Below, in pieces: positions 23,933 to 36,700 of a stretch of DNA of 64,000 nucleotides. The stretch comes from Costus lasius. Taxonomy: Eukaryota > Streptophyta > Magnoliopsida > Zingiberales > Costaceae. The notes below the pieces were generated by a model. It had not been told where the DNA came from. It saw only the letters and a program-made list of their open reading frames with translations, and made no database searches. Position 1 is the stretch's first letter. Each line of letters begins with the position of its first letter. The position numbers and the translations under genes are program-made. Where the stretch lies: contig CM050449.1 in NCBI GenBank assembly GCA_027563935.2, positions 45,110,507 through 45,174,506 of the forward strand, given 5' to 3'.

Positions 23933-25174
23933 AGTACATAAAGCTCAAACTTTGCTTATCCTGAAGTAAAATCAAATACTGATTAAAAGAATAAACTTTC
24001 TTATGAAGAATGAATTTCTAAAATATAATCACTAATGAAAAATCTCACCAAATGCTATATAGAATTTCAAATAAATATATCATCTTTTGAATTCAATCCT
24101 CAAGATCTACAACTTAATCAAATAAAATTTCGTAACTCGTATAATAAAAAGAAGTTCAATCTCCAGATTTCACATAATTTTAGTTCAAATCCACCATACT
24201 TTTGTTTACAAGAATAGGATTTCCAAGATCTTTTTCCACTTAGAATTACTTGGTTCCTCCCTTTTTTATATCATTTACATTATCTAATTCGGACCACCTT
24301 TTTTTCTAGTGATGAATTTAGAGTACAATGAACACATAACCAATGCAACATAACTCATATCTCTTAGGTAGGAAGAATCTTACGCGATATAGCAGAGTTA
24401 ATGTGAAACGGTTTCTCTCCATGGGATGTACCCACATAGAAACATACTTCTTTTTTTTTTTGGACTTCAACTGTTAACATTGGTACCATCGCAAATCAAC
24501 ATGGTGCCAAGACGAGGAGTCATTCATAAATTTTTATTTTGACTTCAACCTTTGTCTTTAGTACCATTGCCAATTTTGCGCAGTGCCAAGTAAGGGAGTC
24601 ACCTCTCTTAATATTGGATTATGGAATCTTTCTTCCCAACAAATAGCAAATTGATTGAACATCAACTAAGTGAATCAATCGTATCAATTCAAAAATCATA
24701 CTCATATGCTTGTTTTATTTAATGAAGTAGCTTCACTTTTTAATCATATTCATCAAACAATATATCTATCCAAAATCTCATGCATCAATCAATGAAAAAT
24801 TTCAATAGACAGATATATATTAAAGAAATAAATTTATCACAATATGTCTATCCCTAATCACAGGCATTGACAAATTTATCATTAAGAAAATCATACTGTC
24901 AACAAAAATTTCTCAAAAATAGACCACAGCATATAACCATAACAAGAGGAAGTTGCATATATACATTCAGAAACAAATTTATACAATCAATCATGCATCA
25001 GTATGCACCCTCACAATGTGCTCAATATCAACAGAATATCAAATATCATACAACCCAATCGAACTCAATACCACAATGACAAATTCATAATCATAGTGAT
25101 ACAACCAAATCGAATTTTAAAATTGAGAAAGTCATGACAAGCAGTATATTGCAGTGGACACAAGAAGTTTGACC
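23933..25174 (-). mobile_element. element E 3' noncoding interior
   Basis: Homologous to 29943-31200 of element F. It holds the polypurine region next to the LTR, the paired hairpin repeat (24440-24600), and AT-rich sequence. It has no coding domain. It breaks off at about 25174, where LTR sequence resumes in mid-LTR. Confidence 0.68.
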
Positions 25175-28100
25175 AATCCAAGTCACTTTTTAGTCCATAT
25201 TACAAAAACTCCAATACATGTTGACAATATGAAACTAGAAGAGATTAAAGACAATCATCACTTAAGTAGAATTATCATAACATCAGTATTCTGACGAAAT
25301 ATAGATCATCTAGTCATTATGAAATTAAGGGGATTTCACCCTATGTCCCAAAAAGTGTTTAAGCTAGCATGATGAAGAAATTACAAATAGCCATAGTTTA
25401 GAATGATAAAAAATTGAGAAAAAGGAAAATTTTACTAAACACATGGCTGTAATGGAAATTACAGCCCGTGATTCTGGTCTGGACAGTGCCGGCGTTGCCT
25501 CTTTTATTGATTTCTCCTTCGATCGGTCCCCTTTCGCTCTGACACTTTTGGTGTATGTTCTCCTCTTCCAAGCATAGTTGTCCCTCAAATTTCACAGCCG
25601 GAGATGCTCTGTACACTTCGGGCAGCGAACCCTAGGGCAGCGGTGAAGATGACGATTTCTCCCTGAAACGCAGATCAAAATTGGGGCTTTTGGGGCATTG
25701 TCGTTCTCCTTGTTCTCTCGAGTATTCCTCTTTTCACAGATCTTGAATTGGTGGTGTAAATCGTCCACAATCATCCACGCAAAAATTGGGCTTCAATAAG
25801 ACTAGGAAAATCGGCTGTCTGGAATACAATTACCGCCGTAATTTCCATTACGGCACTGCCGTAATGTGTTATTATAGTTAAAATTTTGGAATAATTATAG
25901 GCCATAAAAACAACCACGGCAGTACCATGATTGTGCAAAACCTGTTAGGGAATACCGGGTGTAATTTAAAATTTTGCAGTCCCAAGACGCAGCGGAAGCA
26001 TTACACCCGAAACATATTCCGGTCCCAAGGATCCATGCGAGAGAGAAGACACAAGGATGTGTTAGAGATGTACCTCTTTTGCTTGTCTAGTTGTCGAAGC
26101 CATGTTGAAGACGATCAAATGCTCGCCCTCTACAAGTATCCACGTGTCTACTCCTTGATCGTTGCTCCCTTCCACGCTTGGTGCTAGCCTCGGGAAGAGA
26201 ATCAAGCCTTCACCTCACTTGCGCCACCTTCAAGAGAACTTGTGCCAAGGAGGGGATAGGGAAGATGCCGCCAAGGACTTCCCTCTTCTTCTTTGCTTGT
26301 GCCACCTTCAAGAAAGATGCGCCAATGGCAATGAGAGGGAGAGAGCTTGCGGCAATAGAAGGAGAAGCCACCAAGCCCAATTTCTCTTTGCGACAAGAAG
26401 AGGAGAAGAAGAAGAGGAGGTCTTTCGGCCACTTGGAAGAAGGTTGCGCCAAGCCTTTGTTGTCACCTTTTGCCCTTGCTCACGTCTCTCTATGTGCCCT
26501 CACACCTTCAAGGAGTTGAACATTAGAAGGGGCGGTAAGGGGTCCTATAAATAGGACAAGAGGCAGCTAGGGCAAGGGCTAGGATCATGCCAAGTGTATG
26601 GCTAGGATGAAAAGGTTTGCGACAAGGAAAGTCTCTAAGACATTTCCTTAAACCCATTCAACCCTTCCTTATGCGCCATGACCTTCTCTTGCGCCCCAAG
26701 CAATATATCAGCCCATGACATGCCTTAGAGGCATGCATTCCATCCAAGGAAGAAGGGCTAGGCGCAACAAGCAAGTGGTATTCGGCTAGGGTAAGGGTTT
26801 GGGTGCATGTAGGGTTTATGAGGTAAGGAAAGTCTCCAAGACTTTACCATAAATATCACCCTACTTGTCATATGCGCCCAAGCTCTTTCCAAAAGAGTTT
26901 CCAAAAGACTTTACCATAGAGGCAAGGTTTCCTTCCAAGGAACAAAGGGGGAGGCGCCTAATGCTTCCTTATGAAGTAACATGCGCCCACTTCACCCCAT
27001 TATGCCCATGGCGCCAATGGGGTGAAACTCTTCCCCATTATACCCTTATTTGCTTATACCTCTTCTTGACAACTAGTTATTGGGCCTCATTGGATAATGA
27101 GCTAGCCCAAACTTCATGGCATGGGTTGATTAAGCCTTTGGATCCAACCCAATGCAACCCTAATCCAAATGTGACCAATCTAGGTCAATTTCGGGTCAAC
27201 CTGCCAAAAATGAAGTTTGGCTCCAATAACCTTCTTCCAACTCATTAGGCCCATTGGCGATGATGAAATTTTCCAAATGGATCCAAGTTATCCAATAACT
27301 TGATCCATAGGCTTCTGATTAAAGCAATGTCAAGAGTCTATTGCGTGTGACCCCGTATGATCCATATGACGATGGCAATGATGTAAACATCATAAGTAGT
27401 GAGGGGTATCTAGCAACACATCACTACTACCCATGTCATAGGACTTAAGTCATTATGGCAACAACTCCTAACAAGCAACGAGGATTCCCATTGCATTATA
27501 GATCCCTTTGCCTAAACTGATATCCTGCCATTGGATTAGTCTCAAATTTATCAATCCAATGCATTGGTCATGACTCAACAAGTGTGGCCACACATTCCTG
27601 TCATGCACCAATAAGGTGGGGTGCCCCAAAGTGGATATCATGCTTCCTCTGAAGGAAGGGGCAAATCCTACTATTGGTCATCCATGTCTCTACGTGACTT
27701 ATGACATGCCCAATGACAGTCGTTTTGGTCCCCCAATTACGGACAGACGTAAGACTGTATCAAAGCATATCCATCATCAAATCTAGACATGAATACCTCA
27801 AGTCTAAGGATCAATGCAAACCTCTTGCATGTGAGATTGACTTGTTGACTAGACAAGTCAATCCTCACGGTGGATCACTCCAATGCATCCAATGCGCCTG
27901 TATGTCTGCGTTACTGTGCCCCGCACCTAACCAGCCCATACACCAGTCTCACATGTACCAAAGCTGTCCCATATCTGCTAAGGTACCTTGTCTGGGGATA
28001 GCTTATGAGAATGGATCCAATCCAAACTCCTGGGACATTATTTATCTAACTCAATACATCAACGCAGGTAGAGAAGTCTACATAATAACGACCATGCCTT

Positions 28101-28637
28101 TATAGAGAATAATAATTATATTAAAGTACATTTAAACAATGCCTGACCATGTCCAAACATTGGTCTGCAGGGCATAAACACCAACAAAACTTCTGGAAAG
28201 AAAACACCCAGAATTACGGCCCGTGATTTTTCTTACGGTAGTGCAGTAATATCTGCAAATCTTTTTGGATAGAAATCGACCAAAATTAGGTCCCGTAATA
28301 TTAATTACGGCAGTGCCGTGGTTTATTTTGTAGATTCAGTAAAACCACAGTACCGTAATATGTAATATGGTCCTGCCGTAATTTGCTCTAAAGCTTCGAT
28401 TTGCGTGAAATTTGACATGTAATCATCTCTTGATGATGGGAATTTGTCTTTGCACTTGAATTGCTTGAAAACGCCTTAAAATGATACCTTTTTACATGAA
28501 AATGATCAAAAACTATAAAAGGTGTAGATTCCGCAATATTGGATAAATAAGGTATGAAAATAAGCAAAAGAGCATTATTATGACACAAAAAGGCCTATCA
28601 AATAACACAAAATATACTATGAATTTTTGTGTCATTA
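25175..28637 (-). repeat. second E-type LTR, truncated, split by a solo copia LTR
   Basis: It begins in mid-LTR (position about 633 of the E LTR) with CAAGTCACTTTTTAGTCC and continues to GTGTCATTA at 28637. The solo LTR at 25943-28186 interrupts it inside the U3 array. About 50 bp of E-type interior follow (28638-28690). It may derive from a second E-type insertion or from unequal exchange. Confidence 0.7.
25943..28186 (-). repeat. solo copia LTR, 2,244 bp
   Basis: In + orientation it runs TGTTAGGGAATACC to ACACCAACA, with copia-like ends and similarity to the G LTR. The flanks are AAACC (left) and AAACT (right). Uninterrupted relatives read AAAACCTTCTGG here, so the right duplicate appears to have lost one C. 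No primer site, polypurine tract or coding region adjoins, as expected after recombination between two LTRs. A perfect inverted repeat around the TATA-like core lies at 26542-26557. Short open frames inside are incidental. Confidence 0.82.
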
Positions 28638-28690
28638 AATACATAAGGCTCAAACTTTGCCTGTCCTCAAGTAAAATCAAATACTGATTA

Positions 28691-29942
28691 ATGTGTATAA
28701 TCTTCTAAGTCTATATCACGTAACTCTAACACATGTTAATGAATGAAACTAGAAAAGACTAAAGACATTGATCACTTAATTAAAATTACCATAGCAAAAA
28801 TATTTTGATGGAAGAAAAATAATCTAGTCAATGAAATATCAAGGGGATTACACCTCACATGTCCCAAAAGAAGGTTTAAGCTAACATGATGGAAGAATTA
28901 TAGCAAAACATGGTTTTAGAATGATTAGAAATCGAAAGGGAAGAGTAAAAGTTACAAAACAAGGCTGTAATTGAAATTACAGCCTGTAATTTGTGTAGTG
29001 TCGAGATGAACAATGCACGCGACCACGTTTTCATTGATTTTGTGGTGTGTTCTCCTTCCTCGGGCGAAGCTTCCTTGTAAATTTCATGACTGGAGATGGT
29101 CTGTGCGTTGAACGGCGATGAACCCTAGCGCGGCGGCGATTCTCTGAAATTCTCCTTGAATCCTTAATGAAAATTGTTCCTTTTGCTTCGAAAATATCCC
29201 CCTCCTAATGCTGAGGCTTCCCCTTTTTACGAATCTTCAATTTGTCCCCTAAATCTCGAGAAATCATCTTTTTAAATTTTCGGCGGAAAAATCGGGAAAC
29301 TGGGCTGATAATTACGGCACCGTGATGAACATCACAGTATTGCCGTAATGGCTTCGGAGGTTTCTGTTAGAAATTTGTCCAAAATTACGACACCGTAAAA
29401 TTCGTCACGGTAGTGTCATAATCTTCTCTTTTTTCTCTAAAAGTTTCTGTATGAATTCCGTCCAAAATCACGGTACCGTAAGAATAATTACGGCAGTGCC
29501 GTAATTCGTCTGAGATCCTCTAAAGTCTCTGCCTGAATCTGAACTGAAATCACAGCACCGTAAAATTAATTACGGCAGTGCCGTAATTTCCCAAAAAATT
29601 TGCTGCGAGCTGCTGTCATGAAATCCATTGCGGTAGTGCCGTAATCTTAGATTACGGCTGTGAAATTTATTACGCACTACCGTAATTTGGCTAGAAAGCT
29701 TGGTTTGACTTGAAATTTGATGTGTAAACTTCTCTTGATGACTAGAACTCAATCATGCATTGAAATTGTTCGAAAACTCATGATAATGATGCCTTTTTAT
29801 CTGAAATTGATCAAAAACCTAGAAAGGTGTAGATTCCAAAGTATTTGACAAATAAGGCATAAAGATAAAGCAAAAGAGCAAGATTATGATCCAAAAGATT
29901 GGTTAATAAGTATGAAAAACACTATGAAATTTAGAGTCATCA
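28691..29942 (-). repeat. element F 3' LTR, truncated
   Basis: Matches 39900-41188. It lacks the first 615-637 bp (U5 side) and ends GAGTCATCA at 29942, followed by the F interior. The U3 inverted-repeat array lies at 29310-29696. It is visibly more diverged from its partner than the A2 LTRs are from each other. Confidence 0.78.
29310..29696 (-). repeat. inverted-repeat array in F U3
   Basis: Five to six units spaced about 73-83 bp, starting near 29310, 29383, 29466, 29548, 29625 and 29650. Typical halves are AATCACGGTACCGTAA and TTACGGCAGTGCCGTAAT. Each half is itself close to palindromic around its centre. Confidence 0.8.
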
Positions 29943-31265
29943 AACACATAAGGCTCAAACTTTGCTTGTCCTCAAGCAAATAAAGAAAATAATACTGATT
30001 ATGAAAATAAACCATTAGATGATGAATAAATTTATAAGATACGATTACATATGAAAAATTCACATCAAATAATAATGCAAAATTTCAACTAAATATATCA
30101 TCCTCCAAATTCAATCTTTAAGATCCATAATTCAATCAAATAAAATTTCACAATGTGCATAAATAGAATTTCAATCTCATGAGTTCACCTAGTTTAAGTT
30201 TTGAGCCCATGATGCCTTTGTTTACATGAATGGGAATCACAAAATCTTTTTCCACACAAATTTTTGACTCTCTCCCTTTTTTATGCATCTTTGACATTTT
30301 CTAAAATGAATACCACCTTTCTTCTGGTGACATATTTAGAATATATTGGTCACATAACCAACATAATATAACTCATACCTCTTTAAGTAGAAAGAATTCT
30401 TCTTGAGATAGCGGAGTTAATATCAAAGAATCTCTCTCATGGCATGCATTACATAGATACATACTCTTTATTGAACTTCAACTTTTGTCTTAGGTACCAT
30501 TGTAAATACAATGCCAAGAAGAGGAGTTATTCTTTCCAGACTTCAACCCATAACTTTAGGTACCACTGCCAATTTTTCGCAGTGCAAAATAGGGGAGTCA
30601 CTTTTCTTTATGGATTTTGAATTCTTTCTTCCCAACAAATAAGAACATGGACTTTAATGATTTACTAGGTTCAATCAATTGATATCAATCAAAAATCATA
30701 CATCATATGCTCATTTTATCCAAAAGAATTACTTTACTTTCAAATCTCATTCATTAAACAATATATTCACCAGATTATATCAAAGAAATAAACTCATTAT
30801 TTTAGGTCTATTTCCAATTCTCAAGTATCGTTATGAATAGTAAACTATCATCTACAAAAATTTCAGCATGATAACGGCAGCATTTTCATGATTAAACAAT
30901 CCACACAGGCATACATCACATCATATCAAATCACAATAAAATTATCAATACCAAATCATATATCATGTTAAACATCCTAGTGCATCAATCCCAAATATCA
31001 ATACAACCATATCGAAATAGTATCAACTCAAGTATCAAGTACTACCCGAATATCAATACAACCATATCGAACCATCATCAAACAAGTATCAATAAAATCT
31101 CAATACAACCATATCAAAAGCACGTAGTAATGAAAACAACTCGAGGATCAGAAGCGGCGAATTCAAGAAGTATGACAGAGTCATCCTTCCCTACACAAGT
31201 GTAAAATCATGATTAATCAGAGCATAAGTAAGTAATAGGTAAGGAAAAATGATACTCACAAAGGT
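29943..31265 (-). mobile_element. element F 3' noncoding region
   Basis: Begins with CAAACTTTGCTTGTCCTCAAG (21 bases at 29953-29973 in full; key phrase TTGAGGACAAGCAAAG on minus), the Athila phrase near the polypurine tract. The paired hairpin repeat is at 30463-30600. No gene is seen; the long open frame on the + strand near 30965 is AT-rich and incidental. Confidence 0.65.
30463..30600 (-). repeat. paired hairpin repeat (F)
   Basis: Two related units, each with GGTACCA and a CACTGC...GCAGTG-type inverted repeat. The clearest arms are 30564-30569 and 30579-30584. It corresponds to 13706-13850 and 24440-24600. Confidence 0.6.
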
Positions 31266-32698
31266 CTACTCGTCAGAGTTCGTCTCTTCGTCGTCTCCCT
31301 CAGCCTGAGCTGCGTCCATGGGATCATGAGAACCTCCCTCTCCATCACCACCACCATAAATACCACCCATCATAGTGTCCTCGAATCCAAACCGATCGTA
31401 GAGGAAGTTACCTATCTCTTCCATGTAGTTGCTAAGATTTTCAACATCCTGATGCATGTGATACATGGTATCGGTCATCTTCTCCATGGACCCCCATCAT
31501 CCTCTCCATGCGCTGCTCCTGTCGGTACATCTGGGCAGAGAGAGCCTGAAACCCTGGGTCTCGATAACTCTGCCAATCACTCTGATCTGGGGCGGCGCGA
31601 TGCAAGGAAGATTTGGTGGCCCCGTGCTATGATGGATCGGTGGCTCTAGGAGGTGTGAAATCCATACCCATCCCAAATGGGTCATCACCCCAAGCAGGAG
31701 ATGGTGGTGGTACCGAGGTCTCTGGTGCTAGAGTGGCATAGGAATCACAGCTTGGTGACATATTCTAATTTTCTTTATTTTGCGCTGTAGTCCTTGGTGT
31801 GTTCGGCAATGGCATGGTCGGAAGCCCAGGCTGAAGAATCAAGCAATATGTATCTCCATCTTGGACAATCATCTTCGTGGCAATGCAGGATTCGATGTCG
31901 ATCCTTGCATTGCCCCAAGCGACTTCGATCCCATAGGGCTCAATCCCTAAGTATAGTGCTATAGGAGTAAGAAATCCTCCTATCACTATTGTTCCTTTCT
32001 TGGCCCTAGCCACTTTATCCAAATGCTTCATGAAGGAGAAAGCCACATCTACAAGATATCTATGAAGCATACACCAAAGGAAAAACAACTTAGTATGATG
32101 GACCATACCGTCGCTATCTCCTCGCCCGAAGACGGTATGAGCAAGAACTCGGTGGGCTATCTGACACACAGGTTTGAGATGCTTGTGGCTCTGGCTAATG
32201 AAGGTGAAAATAGAGTCTCTGTTGCGATCTCATTCCAAAAGACATTCTCAATAAATCCAGTAGGTGGCTTAGTGTGCCCTTCTTCTGAAAGATGAAAGAT
32301 GCGACGAATATCCTGAAGTGTGAGCTTCCTATCTTCATTAGCCGTCCTGAATCTAATCTCTCCCAAGCTGAACAATCACTATACTCATCCCAATCTATCT
32401 CCAAACTACTGAGCACCTCTAACACTAGAGGTAGGTAGGTCTGTGGAGTCATATCAAAGAATTGTCTTGAAGCAAGGCGGTGAAACATCCACAACACATC
32501 CTCTTTCAATCCCAATATCTCCAATGCTCGTGTATCAGTATATTTGGTTTTAACAATGCGTCTAGTAAGAAGTTGATTATACCTTTGTTCCTAAACTTCA
32601 TCCTTGAATATGATACCAAAAGGGTTTGGTGGAGGCATTGGAGCTTCAGCTGCGGGTTTCCCCTTCCTCTTAGAAACTATTCTCTAGACCGGTGACAT
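31266..32698 (-). pseudogene. element F third ORF (env-like position), broken
   Basis: Starts at ATG 32698. It has early TAG codons, then changes frame at least twice. The pieces in order are a region with EILGLKEDVLWMF, then KLTLQDIRRIFHL...PPTGFIENVFWNE, then RVLAHTVFGRGDSDG...KLFFLWCML...GGFLTPIALYLG, and finally a Met/His-rich stretch and an acidic tail ending EETNSDE. These blocks resemble the plant-transposon domain carried by Athila-group ORFs. No signal peptide or membrane segment is clear, so an envelope function is not supported. Position between pol and the 3' LTR is where Athila elements keep their extra ORF. Confidence 0.65.
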
Positions 32699-33157
32699 GA
32701 TGAATGTGCAAAGGAAGCAAAGAAAATCTCAATGTTTGAATGGAAAACTGAAGTGAACAGTGCTTTACCAAAGGGCGAACAGAGTTGCAAACTGGGCTGG
32801 ATTCAAGCTTCAAATCCGGGTTTCTAGGCTAGAATGGAGCTTCCAAACAACTTGAAGGATGATCTTCTACTTCCTTCGAAGCCTTATGGAGCCGGAAGTA
32901 GCTCAATCAAAGCATGGACAAGGAATAATGTGCAGGGGAGAAAACAGGCGGAAAAACAGTGACTGAGCTCGATTTGAGTTCGAAAATCCTCAAATCTCTT
33001 GTGGAAATTGCTAGAAATTAGTTAGGAAAGGTTGCAAGAGGGTTAGGGACGCAAGGAATCGAAGAAATTCAGAGGTCGGCGCAATTTGGTGTGAAGAAAC
33101 CGTAAAAGCACAGCGCCGAACCCTAAATACGGTACCAGAATCGCATGGGGTCAGCAA

Positions 33158-33562
33158 AATTACGGTACTGTAAAATCGTGACAAGCTCTTGGCAGAGAAA
33201 AATGATAGATTACAGCACCGTGAAGGCAATTACGGCACTACCATATCTCGTTCGAAAACCCAAAAGTTTCTGTAAGAAAATGTTCCAGTTTTACGGTACC
33301 TTCAAAAGCATCACGGCACTGCCGTAATATCCACAAAAATTTTAGAACTTTCTGGTCAAAAATCATCCGAAAATACAATACCGTGAAAATCACCACGGTA
33401 CTACCGTAAACTCCACAAAAACTCAAAACTTTATGTACGAAAACGGATAGAAATTACGATCTGTAAAATCTATCATGGTAGTGCCATAATCCAAGTAAAT
33501 CTTTCTATAGAGAGTCAACATGGAATTACGGTATCGTAATAAAAATAACGGTACTACCATAA
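33158..33562 (-). repeat. inverted-repeat array inside F, upstream of the third ORF
   Basis: Six units at about 33158, 33208, 33288, 33371, 33452 and 33523, with the same halves and orientation as the LTR array, for example GGTACC...CACGGCACTGCCGTAAT near 33296-33328. It lies between the end of pol and the ATG of the third ORF. Confidence 0.75.
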
Positions 33563-33769
33563 TTTGACAAAAATCACCAAAAATGTATAAATAAAAAAAA
33601 GAGAAAAAGAAAAATTAACCCTAAACAAAATAAATTAAGACAAAAACAAATAAAAAAAACAAAAGAAAAAGTGCTTGGGTTGCCTCCCAAGAGGCGCTAA
33701 TTTAAAGGTCATTAGCTTGACCGTTATGCACTCAGATTTACTCGTGGTTCATCAAGTAGAAAATTCTCT

Positions 33770-36700
33770 CATTCTCCCATTTGCTCCTCATGGTAGTAGT
33801 GTTTCAATCTTTGGCCATTAACTTTAAACACACCCTTCTCGTCACTCCAAATATCAACTGCTCCATATGGAAAGGTCTTCTTAACCTGAAAAGGTCCATA
33901 CCATCAAGATTTAAGCTTACTGGGAAAAAGTATCAATCTAGAATTAAACAAAAGAACGAAGTCACCTGGTTTGAATTCCTTCCTGAGTATGTGTCGATCA
34001 TGCCATCTTTTAGTCATCTCTTTATAAATCTTTGCATTTTCATAAGCAGAGAGTCTAATCTCATCAAGATCGTTCAATTGTAACTTTCGTTTTTCACTCG
34101 CGCTCTTCAAGTCGAAGTTCAATGCTTTGATCGCCTAGAACGCCTTATGCTTGAGCTCTATAGGAAGGTGACATGATTTTCCATAAATCAATTGAAAAGG
34201 AGACATACCTATTGGTGTTTTGAAAATAGTCTGGTATGCCCAAAGTGCATCATCAAATTTGAAAGCCCAATCCTTCCTTGTTCTCGACACTATTTTTTCC
34301 AATATCCCTTTAATCTCCCTATGTGATATTTCCACTTGTTCACTTGTCTGGGGATGATAAGGTGGTGCAACTCTGTGATTTACGCCATATTTTCTAAGCA
34401 AAGCTGAAAATCTGTGTTCAATAAAGTGAGAGCTTCCATCACTAATTACCACTCGTGGGATCCCAAATCGTGGAAAAATAATCTACTTAAACAGTTTACC
34501 CACAACCTTAGAATCATTAGTAGGAGAAGCAATGGCCTCCACCCACTTGGAAACATAGTCTGCTACCACGAATATATACTTGTTACCTCCAGACGATGGA
34601 AACGGTCTCATAAAATCAATCCCTAAACATCAAATATTTCAACTTCAAGTATAGTGGACAATGGCATCTCATTCCTCTTATTGATGTTCCCCATCCTCTG
34701 ACAACTATCACAAGACAGTATAAAATTTCTTGCATCTTTAAATAAATAGGGCCAATAAAATCCAAATTATAACACTTTAAAAACAGTCTTCTCAGTACTA
34801 GCATGTCCTCCATACGATGATCCATGACACTATAATAATATATCCTTAATTTCTTCTTCAGGGATACATCTCCTAAATATGCCATATGGACATCTTCTAA
34901 AAACATAAGGCTCATCCCAAAAATAGTGCTTGACATCAGCTAAAAATCGTTTCTTGCCCTGATAACTCAAATCAATAGGAAAGATATTAGCAACAAGATA
35001 GTTCACTATGTTTGCATACCAAGGAGCCTTAATCTGATCAATCCTCAAAAGCTATTCCTCAGGAAAGGAATCATTAATAATATCACCTTTATTATTTTCT
35101 ACAATTATCCTCGAAAGATGATCTGCAACAAAATTTTCAGTTCCTTTTTTGTCCTTGGTCTCCAAGTCAAATTCTTGTAGATGCAAAATCCATCTAAGCA
35201 TGCGTGGTTTACTGTCTTTCTTCTGCATCAAATACTTAACCGCTACATGATCAGTGTACACCACAACTTTTGAATTTATCAAATAAGATCTGAATTTATC
35301 AAATGCGAAAATAATAGCTAAGAGTTCCTTCTCAGTTGTGGTGTAATTCCTCTGTGTCTCATCCAGAGCTTTACTAGCATAGTAGATCACATAAGGCTTA
35401 TTTTCCTTTCTTTGTCCTAGAACTGCTCCTACAGCAAAATCACTGGCATCATACATAAGCTCAAAGGGCAATTCCTAATCAGGTGGCTGCATGATAGGTG
35501 CTGATGTTAGGGCCTTCTTCAGTTCCTGAAAAGCAAACAAACGCTTCTCATCATAGAAGAATTTAGCAACTTTACAAAGTAAATCAGTGAGTGGTTTAGC
35601 AAGTTTAGAGAAGTCCCTAATAAAACGCTGGTAAAATCCTGCATGTCCCAAGAAGCTTCTAATCTCCTTAACCGTGGTGGGTGGTGCTAGCTTCTCAATC
35701 ACTTCAACTTTGGCCTTGTCGACTTCAATCCCTCTTTCTGAAATAAGGTTACCCAAAACTATTCCTTGTCTAACCATAAAATGACACTTCTCCCAGTTAA
35801 GGACAAGGATAATTTCTTCACACCTTTGCAAAACTCAAGATAGATTAGCCAAACAATCATCAAAGGAAAAACCATAAACAGAAAAATCATCCATGAAAAC
35901 ATCCATAAAATCTTCAATAAATTCAGAAAATATTGTCATCATGCACCTCTGAAAAGTAGCAGGTGCATTACACAATCCAAAAGGCATCCTCCTATAAGCA
36001 AATGTACCATATGGGCAAGTAAAGGTGGTCATATCTTGATCATCAGGGTGAATGGGAATTTTAAAAAATCTAGAATATCCATCAAGAAAACAAAAATAAG
36101 AATGCTTAGCAAGTATCTCAACCATCTGATCAATAAAAGGTAAGGGGAAGTGGTCTTTCCTAGTGGCAGTATTTAATTTCCTATAATCAATGCACATGCA
36201 CCAACTAGTAATTGTTCTAACAGGTATCAATTCATTATCTTTATTTTTCATAACTGTGACACCCCCCTTTTTAGGAACACAATGTACAGGACTTACCCAC
36301 TTACTATCAGAGATAGGGTAGATAATACCTACATCAAGCAATTTCAATACTTCTTTCTTTGCTACTTCCTTCATAGATGGGTTGAGTCTTCTTTGGAAAT
36401 CCACATGAGGCTTGTGCTGATCCTCCATATGAATCCTGTGCATACAAAAAGAAGGATTAATTCCTTTCAAGTCATCAATGGTATACCCAATTACCTTTCT
36501 ATGAACCCTCAACTCCTTCAAGAGCAAATCAGTCTCCCTTTCATCTAATTGAGCATCAACAATCACAGGGTAAGCAGAGTTAGGACCAAGAAATTCATAG
36601 CGAAGGTTATCAGGTAAAGCTTTCAGTTCAACTTTTGAAATTTTTTTTTTCATCACCAAATGTGGCACAATCCAAAATATCATGAGTTTCATTAGAAGAA

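Noticed and set aside
26162..26554. 130-residue open frame inside the solo LTR
   Set aside because: LTR interior with overlapping frames on both strands and no family match.
31266..32698. Viral envelope gene in element F
   Set aside because: It is in the env-like position, but no signal peptide, membrane segment or envelope-type feature is visible, and its blocks match the plant-transposon domain of Athila ORFs.
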